Shown here: positions 51,300 through 61,560 of the stretch, piece after piece | How the letters are laid out: each line of letters begins with the position of its first letter | Position numbering within the stretch: the stretch's first letter is position 1 | Source: Patiria pectinifera | Taxonomy: Eukaryota; Echinodermata; Asteroidea; Valvatida; Asterinidae | Length of the DNA stretch: 64,000 nt | Direction of reading: 5' to 3' | Assembly: GCA_029964075.1 (NCBI GenBank) | Contig: CM057133.1 | Coordinates: 11,742,699-11,806,698, forward strand | Notes under the pieces: generated by a model | Told to the model about the DNA's origin: nothing | The model's database searches: none | What the model saw: only the letters and a program-made list of their open reading frames with translations | Made by a program: the position numbers and the translations under genes

Positions 51300-52681
51300 A
51301 ATACTTTAGTCTGCAATTCGTTTCCGTTTTTCAGTTCAAATTCAGTTTCATTCAGCTTTGCACTGAGAGTGCACTTCAGCCCACTGTTTAGTGCAGTTTG
51401 GGTTTCAACATCAAAGTGTAAACGTTGACTTGCATCTCCAGATTTAACATGATGCAAAAAACACGCCAGCATTTGGAATTGTTGTGGAATAAAGTCACGC
51501 ATAAATTCTCAAAACATCGAATCCGGTGAATCGACTTATCTTCCTATATAAGAAATTGAGTTCAACTGAGTCTCCATATGCATTTGCAGCCGCACTTTAT
51601 TTTGTTCACTACATTATTAAAAAGGACCTCTATAAATTGTGAATGGATTAACGTACTTGCCACTGTTTTAATTAACAAAGCGTGATGTTTCAATTACCAA
51701 TAACTCAAAATTATTAGAGATAATTTCATTCGCATTTTATCAATGTTAATTGACACAACCGGATTTTCCGATTTTTCTTTTTTTCCAAGGAGGCTTAAGT
51801 TCGTTACGTCGTTTGGGCATGGGCGTCACCAGGATTTTTTTCTAGAGGGGGGCAAAACATATTTTCCAAAAAAATTCCTGTATTTCTCAACATATTCTCG
51901 ATTTCTTAGTTTTAGAGGGGGCAGGGACATTTGTCCCCCCCCCCCAACTCATTAAATTTACACCACTATGACTTCGCGCCTCTCTTTCTTTCTTTTTTCT
52001 CTTTTCTTTCTTTCTTTCTTTTTTTTTTTTTTTTGCTTTTCCGGGGGGGGGGGGGCAAGCGCTCCCCCCTTACCCCCCCCTCTCGCGACGCCCATGCGTT
52101 CGGGTAATGAAAAACATTGTTAATGTTCAACATTTATTTCATAGATATCAAAATCAAAAATAAACTGCAACTGTACCTTTAAGACTCTATGCATTAAAAG
52201 CATTTATAAAACTGGGTAAATACGAAGCAAAAAGTACAGAAGGCATAGTTCAGTTGTTAACGTTGCTATCGCCGGACTTTTCACGAGATTTGTGATTAAA
52301 GGAATCATATAGAAATGAAGGCTCTGGCATTGATAAGCATGACTTGTGTTATAAAACGTGTTCTTAAGAAAGTTCAAAGCAAGAGCAAAACGTTTTATCC
52401 TATACAAAATTTTGTTTGTGGCATAACAGTACACTACAACATACAAGAAATCATGGGCAACATGGCAATCGAGGTTATTGATGTCATTGGCTCATGTATT
52501 AAAATTACATTATCAATAAAGCAAATTTATAATGTTGCGAAATTCCGTGGAACACCATTCAGTCCAAGAACCGTTTCAATTGTTTACTTTTGGATTGTAG
52601 ATGGCCAAATCGCCAAAGAGTGCTTGTCCTTTGGTGAAGACAGACGATGAGCAAAATGACAACACTTGTCTGGCTGACACT
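51300..52681. other. 3' flank of AMOP copy A, duplicated at 55590-57283
   Basis: Shared blocks with the B unit include TTTGGAATTGTTGTGGAATA and AAGTCACGCATAAATTCTC. This may contain the 3' UTR. A plus-strand open frame at 52315-52650 overlaps the duplicated part but is not conserved as protein in the B unit, so it is not called. A MITE interrupts the region at 51818. Confidence 0.6.
51818..52096. repeat. hAT-like MITE, CATGGGCGTC family, with an empty site in the paralogous unit
   Basis: The termini CATGGGCGTCACCAGG and CGCGACGCCCATG are flanked by CGTTTGGG (51810-51817) and CGTTCGGG (52097-52104). The duplicated unit near 56125-56138 reads ACGTCGTTCGGGTA with no insertion, giving the pre-insertion site. 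The 279-bp element closely matches 22823-23097. Confidence 0.88.
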
Positions 52682-53700
52682 CTAGCCACTGTATCTGTAG
52701 CGGAAAGGAGTCACATGCAAGTACGTTAACCAGAGAAGTAACTTTGCAGATGAAAAACAAAATATGTTATATAATAATATTGTTTCTGTCAATTATCATG
52801 CACTGACATGATGCACTATAAAAAGCATGCCTCACTTTTCCTCTGTATTTTGGAATCCGGCTTAAACGGAAACCGTCAAGGACTTACCCGGAGCAGCTAT
52901 CTGATGGGCGGTATCGGTAGTATGTCCGGCAATTAGCTGAGTACAACTGATCCTTGCAGCATGCATTCCAGGTACGAACATCATACCACCAATGCAGAGC
53001 AGTGTTCCAGATACTGGCTGGGCTGTATCGATCGGCAGTTCCTCCGCCAGGGGGGCAGGCGCGGTTCTACGGGGCTAGGGGGCTGTAGCCCCCCCAAAAT
53101 TTGGTCTAGCCCCCCCCCCCCCAAATAAGTGCCACAAAAAAATTGCATTAGCAAAAAGAAGGATTGTGATGTACATGCGAACGGTCTCCCCTAAAGAAGA
53201 AATAGCCGTGACAAGGGTGCATTAGTTAATATAGTGTGACCGATTTTAGGATTTTATTGGCGCTCCCCATTGAAAATATGGCATGAGCCCCCACCTATTG
53301 ATTTTCGGAGGCCTAAGTGTCTTGAAAAAAATAACCGGTCAACATTTCACCACGCCTCCCTGAAAAAATTCTGGATCCACCGTGCTAGCCCCCCCCAAAA
53401 ATATTGGTTCTAGAACCGCGCCTGCAGGGGGGCCAACATTAATAACTGTGTCCGTAACTGGCCAGAGCCCGAAGATGACGGGCTGGCGGATCTATAGCAG
53501 GAAACAGCGCCGGGATGGTAGGTACAGATGCCGTAATTGGACTTTTCGAAGTTGGAATCATCTCTGGCCTGTGATGCGGTGCAGGGGCAAGGGCTAAGAC
53601 CTGACGGTTCATTCCGTAAGTCACTCAGGTAATCGCTGCATGCGCACCACACTAATGCCAGAGAGGTCAGGGCTACGAAGAGCAACACCAGGTTCTTCAT
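52682..53700 (-). pseudogene. Secreted AMOP-domain protein, copy A, disrupted by a MITE
   Basis: Exon 2 spans 52888-53707 with the start at 53700; the last exon starts at 52694 and stops at 52682 (GYSG-stop), as in copy B. The first part encodes a signal peptide (MKNLVLLFVALTSLALVWC) and the N-terminal AMOP half through CTYHPGAVSCYRSASPSSSG. A 369-bp hAT-like element (53056-53424) then interrupts the frame. After it the C-terminal AMOP half is well kept: GGGTADRYSP, WWYDVRTWNACCKDQL and YYRYRPSDSCSG. Even with the element removed, two apparent deletions (about 8 nt each) near the insertion shift the frame and remove the paired cysteines seen as QQCCYN in copy B. Probably a young pseudogene; a rescuing splice cannot be excluded. 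Promoter and leader exon are still recognisable. Confidence 0.85.
53056..53424. mobile_element. hAT-like MITE inserted in AMOP copy A coding sequence
   Basis: The termini are CAGGCGCGGTTCTA and TAGAACCGCGCCTG (perfect inverted repeats over 14 bp). They are flanked by a perfect 8-bp duplication CAGGGGGG (53048-53055 and 53425-53432). It lies in opposite orientation to the family copy at 50924. The AMOP frame resumes just beyond it, and copy B has no element here. Confidence 0.93.
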
Positions 53701-54476
53701 AGTCATGCTGTCAACAGAATATACACAATGAAAATAAGAAAGATTATTACTTTTTCTTATATTTGTAATTGGGCACTGCAAGGATTGTACTTTATCGACG
53801 TATGCAACCAGCAGCGATTTTGGTGATCTCTGTACGACGTTTTCCGTTCCGCTAGTCCACATGTATTTTAGATTTTCGGAAGTGAGAGGTAAATTTTTTG
53901 GCACGATATTTCTCTTTCACGTCATGATGCGATTTTTCAGTTTCCACAAGTTGAGATGCTGGTAACAATTTTACCAAGGTATTTTTCGAGGGTGATATTC
54001 TTGAGAAATCAATGTACCAACTTGAAATAGTTTTTAAAATTTTGATTTTTACACGCAAATTTTCCTTTTAAAGGGGACCGGAAGCGCGCCACCAAGGGTC
54101 AACTTTCAGGATCTCAAAATCGGAGGCCACTACTTTAATACAGGAAGCGCTTATCGCCAGCACTTATATACGAGACCAACAAAACTAGCGAATGGCATAA
54201 TCTGTTCTCCTAAAATGGTATGGTATCCATGTGTCAGCGAAAATTCCAAAGAATTGTCACGTGATCTACTGAAGATTTTGAGCCATTTTGCATCAAACAA
54301 AAAATACACTAAAAGCAAATTATCAAGTATCATCCGAAGCAAAATCAAGTATTTATTATAAAGTAAGTTACTGCTCCAAAATGCGCAATAATAATAATCT
54401 GCAAACCAGATTTGCTGGTAGAACCCTACACATGAGATATGACTAACACTGACTTGTATATGAGATATGACTATAC

Positions 54477-54573
54477 CTGACTTGTACGTGGTTGTATCGT
54501 CTCTAGCGCTCGCAACAGTCGCAGTAAGTTCTTTATCTTGTGAATTCTGGACGTGCACTCACAGCGGATGGAA
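54477..54573 (-). other. Noncoding leader exon of AMOP copy A
   Basis: The donor is AAGTCAG followed by GTATAG at 54476. The 5' end is set near an initiator-like TCAGTTCC about 30 nt downstream of the TATA box. It aligns with 61048-61127 of copy B. It would splice to the acceptor at 53708 (ATATTCTGTTGACAG), seven bases before the ATG. Confidence 0.65.
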
Positions 54574-54597
54574 CTGAGGATCTGCCAGCGCGTCGCG

Positions 54598-54605
54598 CCT
54601 TTATA
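54598..54605 (-). promoter_or_regulatory. TATA box of AMOP copy A
   Basis: Reads TATAAAGG followed by CGCG on the minus strand. An initiator-like sequence lies about 30 nt downstream and a leader exon with a donor follows. The same TATAAAGGCGCG is found at copy B. Confidence 0.75.
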
Positions 54606-54633
54606 CAGCTAAGTTTGGCACGAAACCAATGTT

Positions 54634-54777
54634 GACAGCCACGCATAATTTGCAAGTATTAATGACAATAATGACAATAATGACAGCCATGCATAATATG
54701 CAAGTATTAATGACAATAATGACAATAATGACAGCCACGCATAATATGCAAGTATTAATGACAGACAATAATGACAG
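54634..54777. repeat. Three 48-bp tandem repeats just upstream of the copy A TATA box
   Basis: Units begin at 54634, 54682 and 54730 (GACAGCCACGCATAATTTGC...), each with a GCATAATATGCAA core that resembles POU/octamer-type sites. They sit about 30-170 bp upstream of the TATA box and have no counterpart at copy B. Confidence 0.8.
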
Positions 54778-54910
54778 CCATTCAATAATCACGTGAACTT
54801 GAGCCCAAAAATATAGAATTATAGGCAAGTATGTGCCCACTGTTTTTTTTTTATTTTTTATTTTTTATTATTTATTCTGTATCCATACTTGCAGGAGACA
54901 CTTTTTTTAA

Positions 54911-54970
54911 GTGATCCCGGATCTTGAGGTCAAGGGAAGTCTCGCACGCGAAGTTTCTGGCACTTGCTTC
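54911..54970 (-). promoter_or_regulatory. Conserved upstream block, copy A
   Basis: GTGATCCCGGATCTTGAGGT and following bases through AAGTTTCTGGCA match 61302-61359 upstream of copy B. It lies about 310 bp upstream of the TATA box here. It may be a regulatory element or simply residual duplication. Confidence 0.5.
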
Positions 54971-55589
54971 ATGTGTGATGTGGCACGTAATTGTTGTGTT
55001 CTACGTCGTACAGCAAAATCTTTGCACCAAACTTCAAGATATTATATCGAATCGATTGACCCGTAATGCCTATCAGCACTAAAACAATTCTATTTCTCGA
55101 ACTTCAACTTTGACAGTGACGACTCCAAGTTCCTCACATTTCAAATAAAGAACAAACCAAGAAAGAAATAATAGAAACGACAATGTCGATCTCGTTCTTG
55201 ATCATTTGATATTCAAAAAAACCGAATCGATTAATTTTTTTCAGTGACTTCGCAATAAAGGCAGGCAATGAGTACACCGCCATCTTTTCCTCATTGGTTA
55301 GAGTGGTCAGCAATTGCCTCAGATCGCACCACAGAGCATCTTGAATCAAAAAAAAGAGAAAAGATTCGGGCCCTTAAGCGGGTCCGAGCCCCACGCCATA
55401 ATTGTTTTGGACACACTTTGTGCGGGCCAATTTTTTTTGGACCCCCCCCCCGCAAAAAAATTGTGTTCTGGATCCGCCCTTGAATCACTAATGTCATTTT
55501 CCCCTTAGAAACAAAGATACAAAAACCATGACTGAAGTTATCCATTTATTTCATTGTAGGCATGCAAAAGAACATTGTCTCATATTAAA

Positions 55590-57283
55590 CACTAATTCAG
55601 TCTTTCAATTCAATTCAGTTCTGTCTTCAGCTCATTCAGCCATGAACAGGTATATGTGCACTTTGCTTTTAAGTTCTCTTCTCAAAGTTTATAAACGTTG
55701 ATTTGCATCCCCAGATTAAACACGCTGCACAAAATACGCCAGTATTTGGAATTGTTGTGGAATAAAGTCACGCATAAATTCTCAAGACATTGAATCGACT
55801 TATCTTCCAAAGAAATTTATTACAGCTGAGTTTCTTCATTTCCAGCCGCACTTTATTTTGTTCACTACATTATTAAAGGATATCTATACATTGTGAATGG
55901 ATTACGTACTTGCCACTGTTTTAATTAAGAAATTTTAATGGTATAGTCTTTCGTGCGTGTTGTTTTTTTTTTAACCTTTGATGTTTCAACTTAATAGCAA
56001 AATCAGAGAAAATTACATTCGTATTTTTGTCAATGTTAGTAGTCACAACCGAAGAAGTTTCACTATCTCACAATTTGACATCCATTTTCCTTTTTTCCAG
56101 GTGGCGTATGTAACGTTTGGTACGTCGTTCGGGTACTAAAACATAATGTTAATGTTTAACAATAATATCAAAGATAATTATGCAAAATCAAAGATAGGCT
56201 GCAAATGTACTTTAAGAAAAAAGCATTCTATTACAATCTACGCATTTAAAAGCATTTATAAAACTGGGTAAACGAAGCAAAAAGTACATAAAAAAACATT
56301 AAAGGAACATTTCACTGCAAACTCTTCATAAACGACATTCTATAATTCAGTTGCCTGCGTTGCTCATTAAAAATAAAACTTGTCGTGTTCTTAAAAAAAT
56401 TCAAAACAAACGTTCGTCCGATCAAAACGTGACTCATCCTTGTAACAGTACGAAATTATTGGCAACATGGCGATTATTGTGAAGTAATTGGCTGATGTGT
56501 TGTAATTATATCATCAATAAGTCAAAGTATAATGTTTAACGTTTAACATATCACATCTGTTCAGCATATCACATATCACAGACATGCATAATCAAAAACA
56601 GGCTGCAAATGTACTTTGAGCCTTCTATTACAATCTATGCAGAGCAGAATACTATAATTAAACATTAAATGCATTATAAACTGGGTACATACGAAGCAAA
56701 ACAAAGTACTTAAAAAGCATTAAAATGAACACTTTACTGCAAATGTTCATAAACGGTATATTCTAGTTCAGTTGCTTGCTTTGCTAGTCGTCTGATGTTT
56801 CACGAGATTTGTGACTTGAAGGAATAATAAACCGATTTGTGTAAATGAATCCTAAATGCATTCAGAATGTAACAATGGACCCCAATATATAAGTTTGCTG
56901 AGGACAACGTGTTAATCTCGCACCCAAAGAAAGAAGTTTACGATTTGGGCTAATAAAACGTGCACTTTTGGTGTTCAGATCAAAACAAATTATATATCCT
57001 TTATTACATTTTTTTGCGGTAACAGTACACTATGACATGCAAGAAATGATTGGCAACATGGCGATTTTTTAACATAGAGGTTATTGTGACGTAATTGGTT
57101 TATGTATTAATAATATTAATACATTACCATTAAAGCAAATTTTAATGTTACCAAATTTCGTGAAACAACAGTCCAAGAACTGTTTAAATTGTATACTTTT
57201 AGATTTTAGATGGCCAAATCGCCAAAGCTAGTGGTCACATTTTGGTGGAGATGAGCAAAACAGAGTTTTGTCTGGTCGTCACT
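55590..57283. other. 3' flank of AMOP copy B, with an internal duplication
   Basis: Homologous to 51300-52681. Within it, about 56205-56565 and 56610-57240 are diverged copies of each other (shared AAACTGGGTA...CGAAGCAAAA, TTCATAAACG and CAACATGGCGATT text), so this unit has the segment twice. No gene beyond the AMOP terminal exon is supported. Confidence 0.6.
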
Positions 57284-58181
57284 CTAGCCACTGTATCTGT
57301 AGCGGAAAGGAGTCACAGGTAATTACACAATAAGTAACTTCTTCACACAAAAAGCAAAAAAATATATTAGAATGTTTTTTTCTGTCAATTATCATGCATT
57401 GATGCACTATAAAATAAAATGCCCTCACTTATTTCCCCGTATTTTGAACTAACAGAACCCCCCCCCCAACATGTTGACTGTTGTTCATAACAAAACGGGA
57501 GTCAGGTTGGCATAGCGGTACTTGCCTCGATCGCCTTCCACCACTGTGACCCGGGTTCGACTCCTGTCCATGGGCCAATGTGTGGATTGGGCTTTCGGTC
57601 CCTACCTGATTCCGTGGGTTTTCCTCAGAATATTCTTCTGGGGTTTTCCTCCCACCTCTAAAACTGTAATTTCTTCACATTGTCCTCTCTTTACTGGGCC
57701 CCGTGGGAAAGCATTGGATTTCACTACACACTTACCCGGAGCAGTCATCGATCGGGCGGTATCGGAAGTATGTCGCGCAGTCAGACGAACCCAGCTGACC
57801 ACTGCAGCATTCGTCCCATGGACGAACATCATACCGCCTGTGCAGCCAAAAACTATGATTGGGGCTGTATCGATCGGCAGTTCCTCCTCCGTCGGGGCCA
57901 CTAGTAATGATATCCCCACGCCTATTGTAACAGCACTGTTGGCCAGAGCCCGAAGATGACGGTCTTGCCGATCTGTAGCAGGAAGCAGCGCCGGGGTGGT
58001 AGGTACCTATGAACGAATTGGACTCCACGAAGTTGGAATCATCTCTGGCCTGTGATGCGGTGCAGGGGCAAGGGCTAAGACCTGACGGTTCGTCTTGTAA
58101 GTCACGCAGGTAGTCGCTGCATGCGCACCACACTATTGCCGGAGAGGTCAGGGCAACGAAGAGCAACACCAGATTCTTCAT
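57284..58181 (-). CDS. Secreted AMOP-domain protein, copy B, 152 aa, intact
   Basis: Coding exons 57736-58181 (ATG MKNLVLLFV; the exon starts at acceptor 58189) and 57284-57296 (YSG-stop); phase 2 matches. A signal peptide ends near residue 20. The remainder is almost entirely one AMOP domain, an adhesion-associated extracellular module known from MUC4, SUSD2 and isthmin: SPCPCTASQA, YHPGAASCYRSARPSSSGSG, QQCCYN (83-84 Cys pair), GGGTADRYSP, YDVRPWDECC (125-126 Cys pair), YFRYRPIDDCSG (Cys147). Many cysteines imply a disulfide-rich secreted protein. A noncoding leader exon at 61048-61127 and a TATA box at 61153 lie 2.9 kb upstream. A SINE has inserted immediately beyond its splice donor. A single-domain secreted AMOP protein is unusual; its role in adhesion, matrix or defence cannot be read from the sequence. 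Confidence 0.88.
57496..57730 (+). repeat. tRNA-derived SINE next to the AMOP copy B splice donor
   Basis: The head has A-box-like TTGGCATAGCGGTACTTGCC and B-box GGTTCGACTCC. The body contains CGTGGGTTTTCCTC and TTTTCCTCCCACC, a motif pair common in animal SINE bodies. It ends within about 6 bp of the donor at 57735. Copy A lacks it. Confidence 0.75.
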
Positions 58182-59103
58182 AGTCAAGCTGTCAACAGAA
58201 TATACACAATGAAAATAAGAAAGAAAATTACTTTTTATTGTATTTATAATTGGGCCCTGCAGCTGGATTTTACTCTTCACTGACCTATTCAACCAACCGC
58301 AGTGCTTCTTGTTGGGCGGCGGGTGGGGGGGGGGGGGGACGGGGGGGACTGGGGCCACGTGCACCTGACCAGCTACTGTGGAATTTAGAAAAGCAAGGGG
58401 GTACACATAAAAGAAATGTGCACTTTATTTTTTTAAAACGGGCACGTCGTATTACTCCCGTTTCCCGCATATACTGTTGCATTTACGTGAAAAGTGATGC
58501 CGACAAGCACTTTCTCTGAGGTTTTTACCTTTGAGAAATATGCAACAAAACTTTATTTTCAGCTTGGTTAACCTATACTCACGTTCCCCCCCCCCCGCAA
58601 AAAAAAAAAAAACATTAGGTGGGGGGATCCCATCCCCCACGAGATCATCCGCCCATTTATGCAACCATCTGCATATGCTCAGTGCTTATTAGGAAACTTG
58701 AAAGAAAACCTTAAAGTTGGTATATACGTGCTTACTCAAAATTTCGATTTTCTTTTCCCGAACGACATTTAAAGGAATATCATTAAATGTCCCGTAACAA
58801 ATAAATTTTGTTTGCTTTTGCAGGCTTTTATACAATTTTAAAAAGTGGTTTTAAATGGCGCGCTTCAGTTCAGAAAGTTTTGAGCGAAATGCTATAGGCC
58901 TAGGCATATATTATTCATATTTAGTGGCGTATCGGCTCATACATTATGTATGTTAATTTGGAATCACACGTTTTGTATTTGCCTGGTCCGCCGATCCTAT
59001 ACGCGATGATCGCCGGGCCGCGAATTATGTTTTTCGCAAACAACATGCATCCGCATTACATGGTTGTTGAGCGCCCTCTGCGATATACTTTTATGAAACG
59101 TTC

Positions 59104-59180
59104 AATAGCTCAGTTGGATAGGCTCGTGATTTTGTACCGCGAGGAACCCTTTCGGTATGGGTTCGAATCACCATTCTTAC
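59104..59180 (+). repeat. tRNA-like SINE head in AMOP copy B intron
   Basis: A-box TAGCTCAGTTGGATAG and B-box GGTTCGAATCACC are spaced as in a tRNA, but the acceptor and T stems pair poorly. Confidence 0.5.
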
Positions 59181-59584
59181 CCGATTGTTTTTCTTTTCTA
59201 ATCTGAGGCTTTGGTTTGGAGGATTTTCTTTTTTAAAGGGAAATCAAGTCCGAATTTCATTACGTTCGAATTTATTTTTTCTTATTTCATATTTTTTCTC
59301 ATGTTTTTAAGATGTAAAGTCCAAAACGTCAAAGCGTACACCTCATTTGGATGTCGCTTGGGAAAAAATATCGCCGCCGGGCCGGTTCGCGACACTGTTA
59401 CACAATCTAAAGTAGGCCTACGTGCAGCCAGGCTGGCCTGACTGCACCACACTCCTACGCTGTACACTAGTTTTGCGTCTTTTCCTCTCACTGGATATCA
59501 ATCCCATGGTTTTCTAAGTCTTGTTTGGTACGACACAGTGTATATAAATACCGTGTATACTATGCGGGACACCCATTCGAGCAA

Positions 59585-59790
59585 AAAAACTCACATTGAC
59601 AAAATATACAATGATGCAAAAGAATAGACAATTATACACACATTTATAGACAACAATGCACACCTATAGACAATAAAACGCACGCGAATAGACAATACAA
59701 TGGTACACACACATAGACAATATGGCTCACACAAAGAAACAATTACGGGTATGTACACACAATAATGTACAACTATGTACGTTGAAATTG
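59585..59790. repeat. Degenerate TAGACAAT/CACACA repeat
   Basis: About eight spaced copies of ATAGACAAT with ACACACA-like spacers, in intron 1 of AMOP copy B. Confidence 0.65.
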
Positions 59791-60364
59791 TTATTCATTA
59801 ACTGTACTGTCGCAAAAGGGTATGCGCACACTAGGTCATGCTGGCTTCAGACCTGAATTAAGAGCGGGACGCTCCTGATTCCAAATTTGAAATTAATTGA
59901 TTACTTGTCACTGGCCGATTTTTTTTTCGTTCAGTGTCTCATTGGAAAGCTCATAACTTTTAGCTCCTAAATAACTGCGACTTTTTAATTAGGTGCGTCA
60001 CAACCTCGTCCCTAGTGCTTACTTTATTTCAAACCTCGTCTCCAATGAAGCCCTGGGTAGGTAGGAAACTTTCTTCCTGCATCCTGATTCGATACTGCAA
60101 TTGGCTAGTAATGGATTTATATCGTGTACTTGGTGTTGGTATTTCTAACGTGCATTACGTGTTTTCACGATCGTTGTAATTATAACGTCCACGCGTTCTT
60201 AAAAATACCCCCTTACTTTCCAATGTGCCCATATTAATATGGTGCATGTTGACTGGATAAGATTGTACCATTTTAACTTCGAAAGCAATCATGTTTTCGT
60301 AACTCACGGCGCCGTTATCTCAACGATAAATTAAGAGAAGAAAAACGATCAATGAAAATGAGCA

Positions 60365-60435
60365 GCGACGACGTGGATTCGAACCCGGGATCTTTGTATC
60401 CATAGCTCATCTCGCTATCCACTATATGCTACTAG
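60365..60435 (-). repeat. tRNA-derived SINE head in AMOP copy B intron
   Basis: The minus strand has the B-box GGTTCGAATCC inside GATCCCGGGTTCGAATCC and an A-box-like TAGTGGATAGCGAGATGAGC upstream. The acceptor arms do not pair well. Confidence 0.5.
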
Positions 60436-61047
60436 GCTACTGAACGGCGTCCGTACTTTAAAATGCTTTAAAGTTAACTCATGGACCATGTTATGGTTGA
60501 CTCAATAAACAACCATGCTCTTGATAACATTGTTCTGTTTCATGAATAACGTACTGACCCAATCGAAAACTATTGAATTATTCACGACTTTGGAGCATCC
60601 CGCCTACGGAAAAGAAATTCGCGCGCCGCGTCGCGCGAATGGATTTTGTTTTCACCCCAGACACTGAATACTAAAACAAACGCAAATGTAACGCACAGCC
60701 AGGCACCAGATTATTTCTCATTTGCATACGTGTTCAAATAAGCATGGGAGGTAAATAAAACCAGTTTTATTATCGGAAATACCTGGGCGATATCCGAGAG
60801 TGTCGACGAAATGCATTCGGCAAATTTTGGACATTTTCGGACTGGACATATCATTCCTAATTCGTTCGGAAAAGAAAATCGAAAATTTGAAATAGCACGT
60901 CTACATCGGCTTTAAGATTTTGAGCAATTCTGTTGCATCAACGAAAAATACACAAAAAGGCAGTCACTGACTCAAACTCATGGTAATTGTACACTTTAAA
61001 CCAAGTTCGCTGGTACAGAACCCTATACGTTAGAAAAGTGAGTTTAC

Positions 61048-61127
61048 CTGTCTTATGGCTGTTGGAGTCGTCTCTCACAAAAGTTGCAGCAAGTTCTTTG
61101 TCTTGAGGATTCTGGAGGAGGTACTGA
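61048..61127 (-). other. Noncoding leader exon of AMOP copy B
   Basis: The donor is AAGACAG followed by GTAAAC at 61047. It is homologous to 54477-54573 (shared CAAGA(C/T)AAAGAACTT block) and would splice to the acceptor at 58189. Confidence 0.65.
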
Positions 61128-61152
61128 TGAGAAGGACCTGACAATGCTCGCG

Positions 61153-61160
61153 CCTTTATA
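61153..61160 (-). promoter_or_regulatory. TATA box of AMOP copy B
   Basis: TATAAAGG followed by CGCG on the minus strand, with initiator-like CATCAGT about 30 nt downstream. It matches copy A. Confidence 0.75.
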
Positions 61161-61301
61161 CATAAAAGTCTGGCACGATTTCACAAGTAAAACAACATTG
61201 ACGCCGTGTGCACCTATTGGCGATACTCACGTGAACAAACAAAAAACAAGTAATCTTGGCAGGAGTTTCCGTCTTGGCAGGAGAGAAACGTTCCTTTTTT
61301 C

Positions 61302-61359
61302 GTGATCCCGGATTCTGAGGTCCGAGGGAAAGTTTCTCACGCAAAGTTTCTGGCAGTTA
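61302..61359 (-). promoter_or_regulatory. Conserved upstream block, copy B
   Basis: GTGATCCCGGATTCTGAGGT and following bases match 54911-54970. It is about 140 bp upstream of the TATA box, closer than in copy A where a 48-bp repeat array intervenes. Confidence 0.5.
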
Positions 61360-61386
61360 CATCATTCAGTCACGTGCAGCATTGAG

Positions 61387-61560
61387 CATGGGCGTCGCCA
61401 GGATTTTTTTCAAGAGGAGGCAAAGCACATGTTTTCTCAAAATCCCTGAACTTTTCCTAGTTCCATAGCATATTCTCACATTTTCATTTTTTTCGAGGGT
61501 GGTGAGCAGTGGGACATTTGCCACGGTGACTTCGCACCTCTTGTTTGTTCTTGCTTTTTT
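61387..61560 (+). repeat. CATGGGCGTC-family MITE, truncated copy
   Basis: It starts CATGGGCGTCGCCAGGATTT and keeps degenerate internal text (GGGACATTTG, GACTTCGCACCTC), but its right terminus is absent. Confidence 0.65.

Noticed and set aside
52315..52650. 111-codon plus-strand open frame
   Set aside because: It lies in the duplicated AMOP 3' flank. The corresponding segments of unit B do not conserve it as protein, and it has no recognisable domain.
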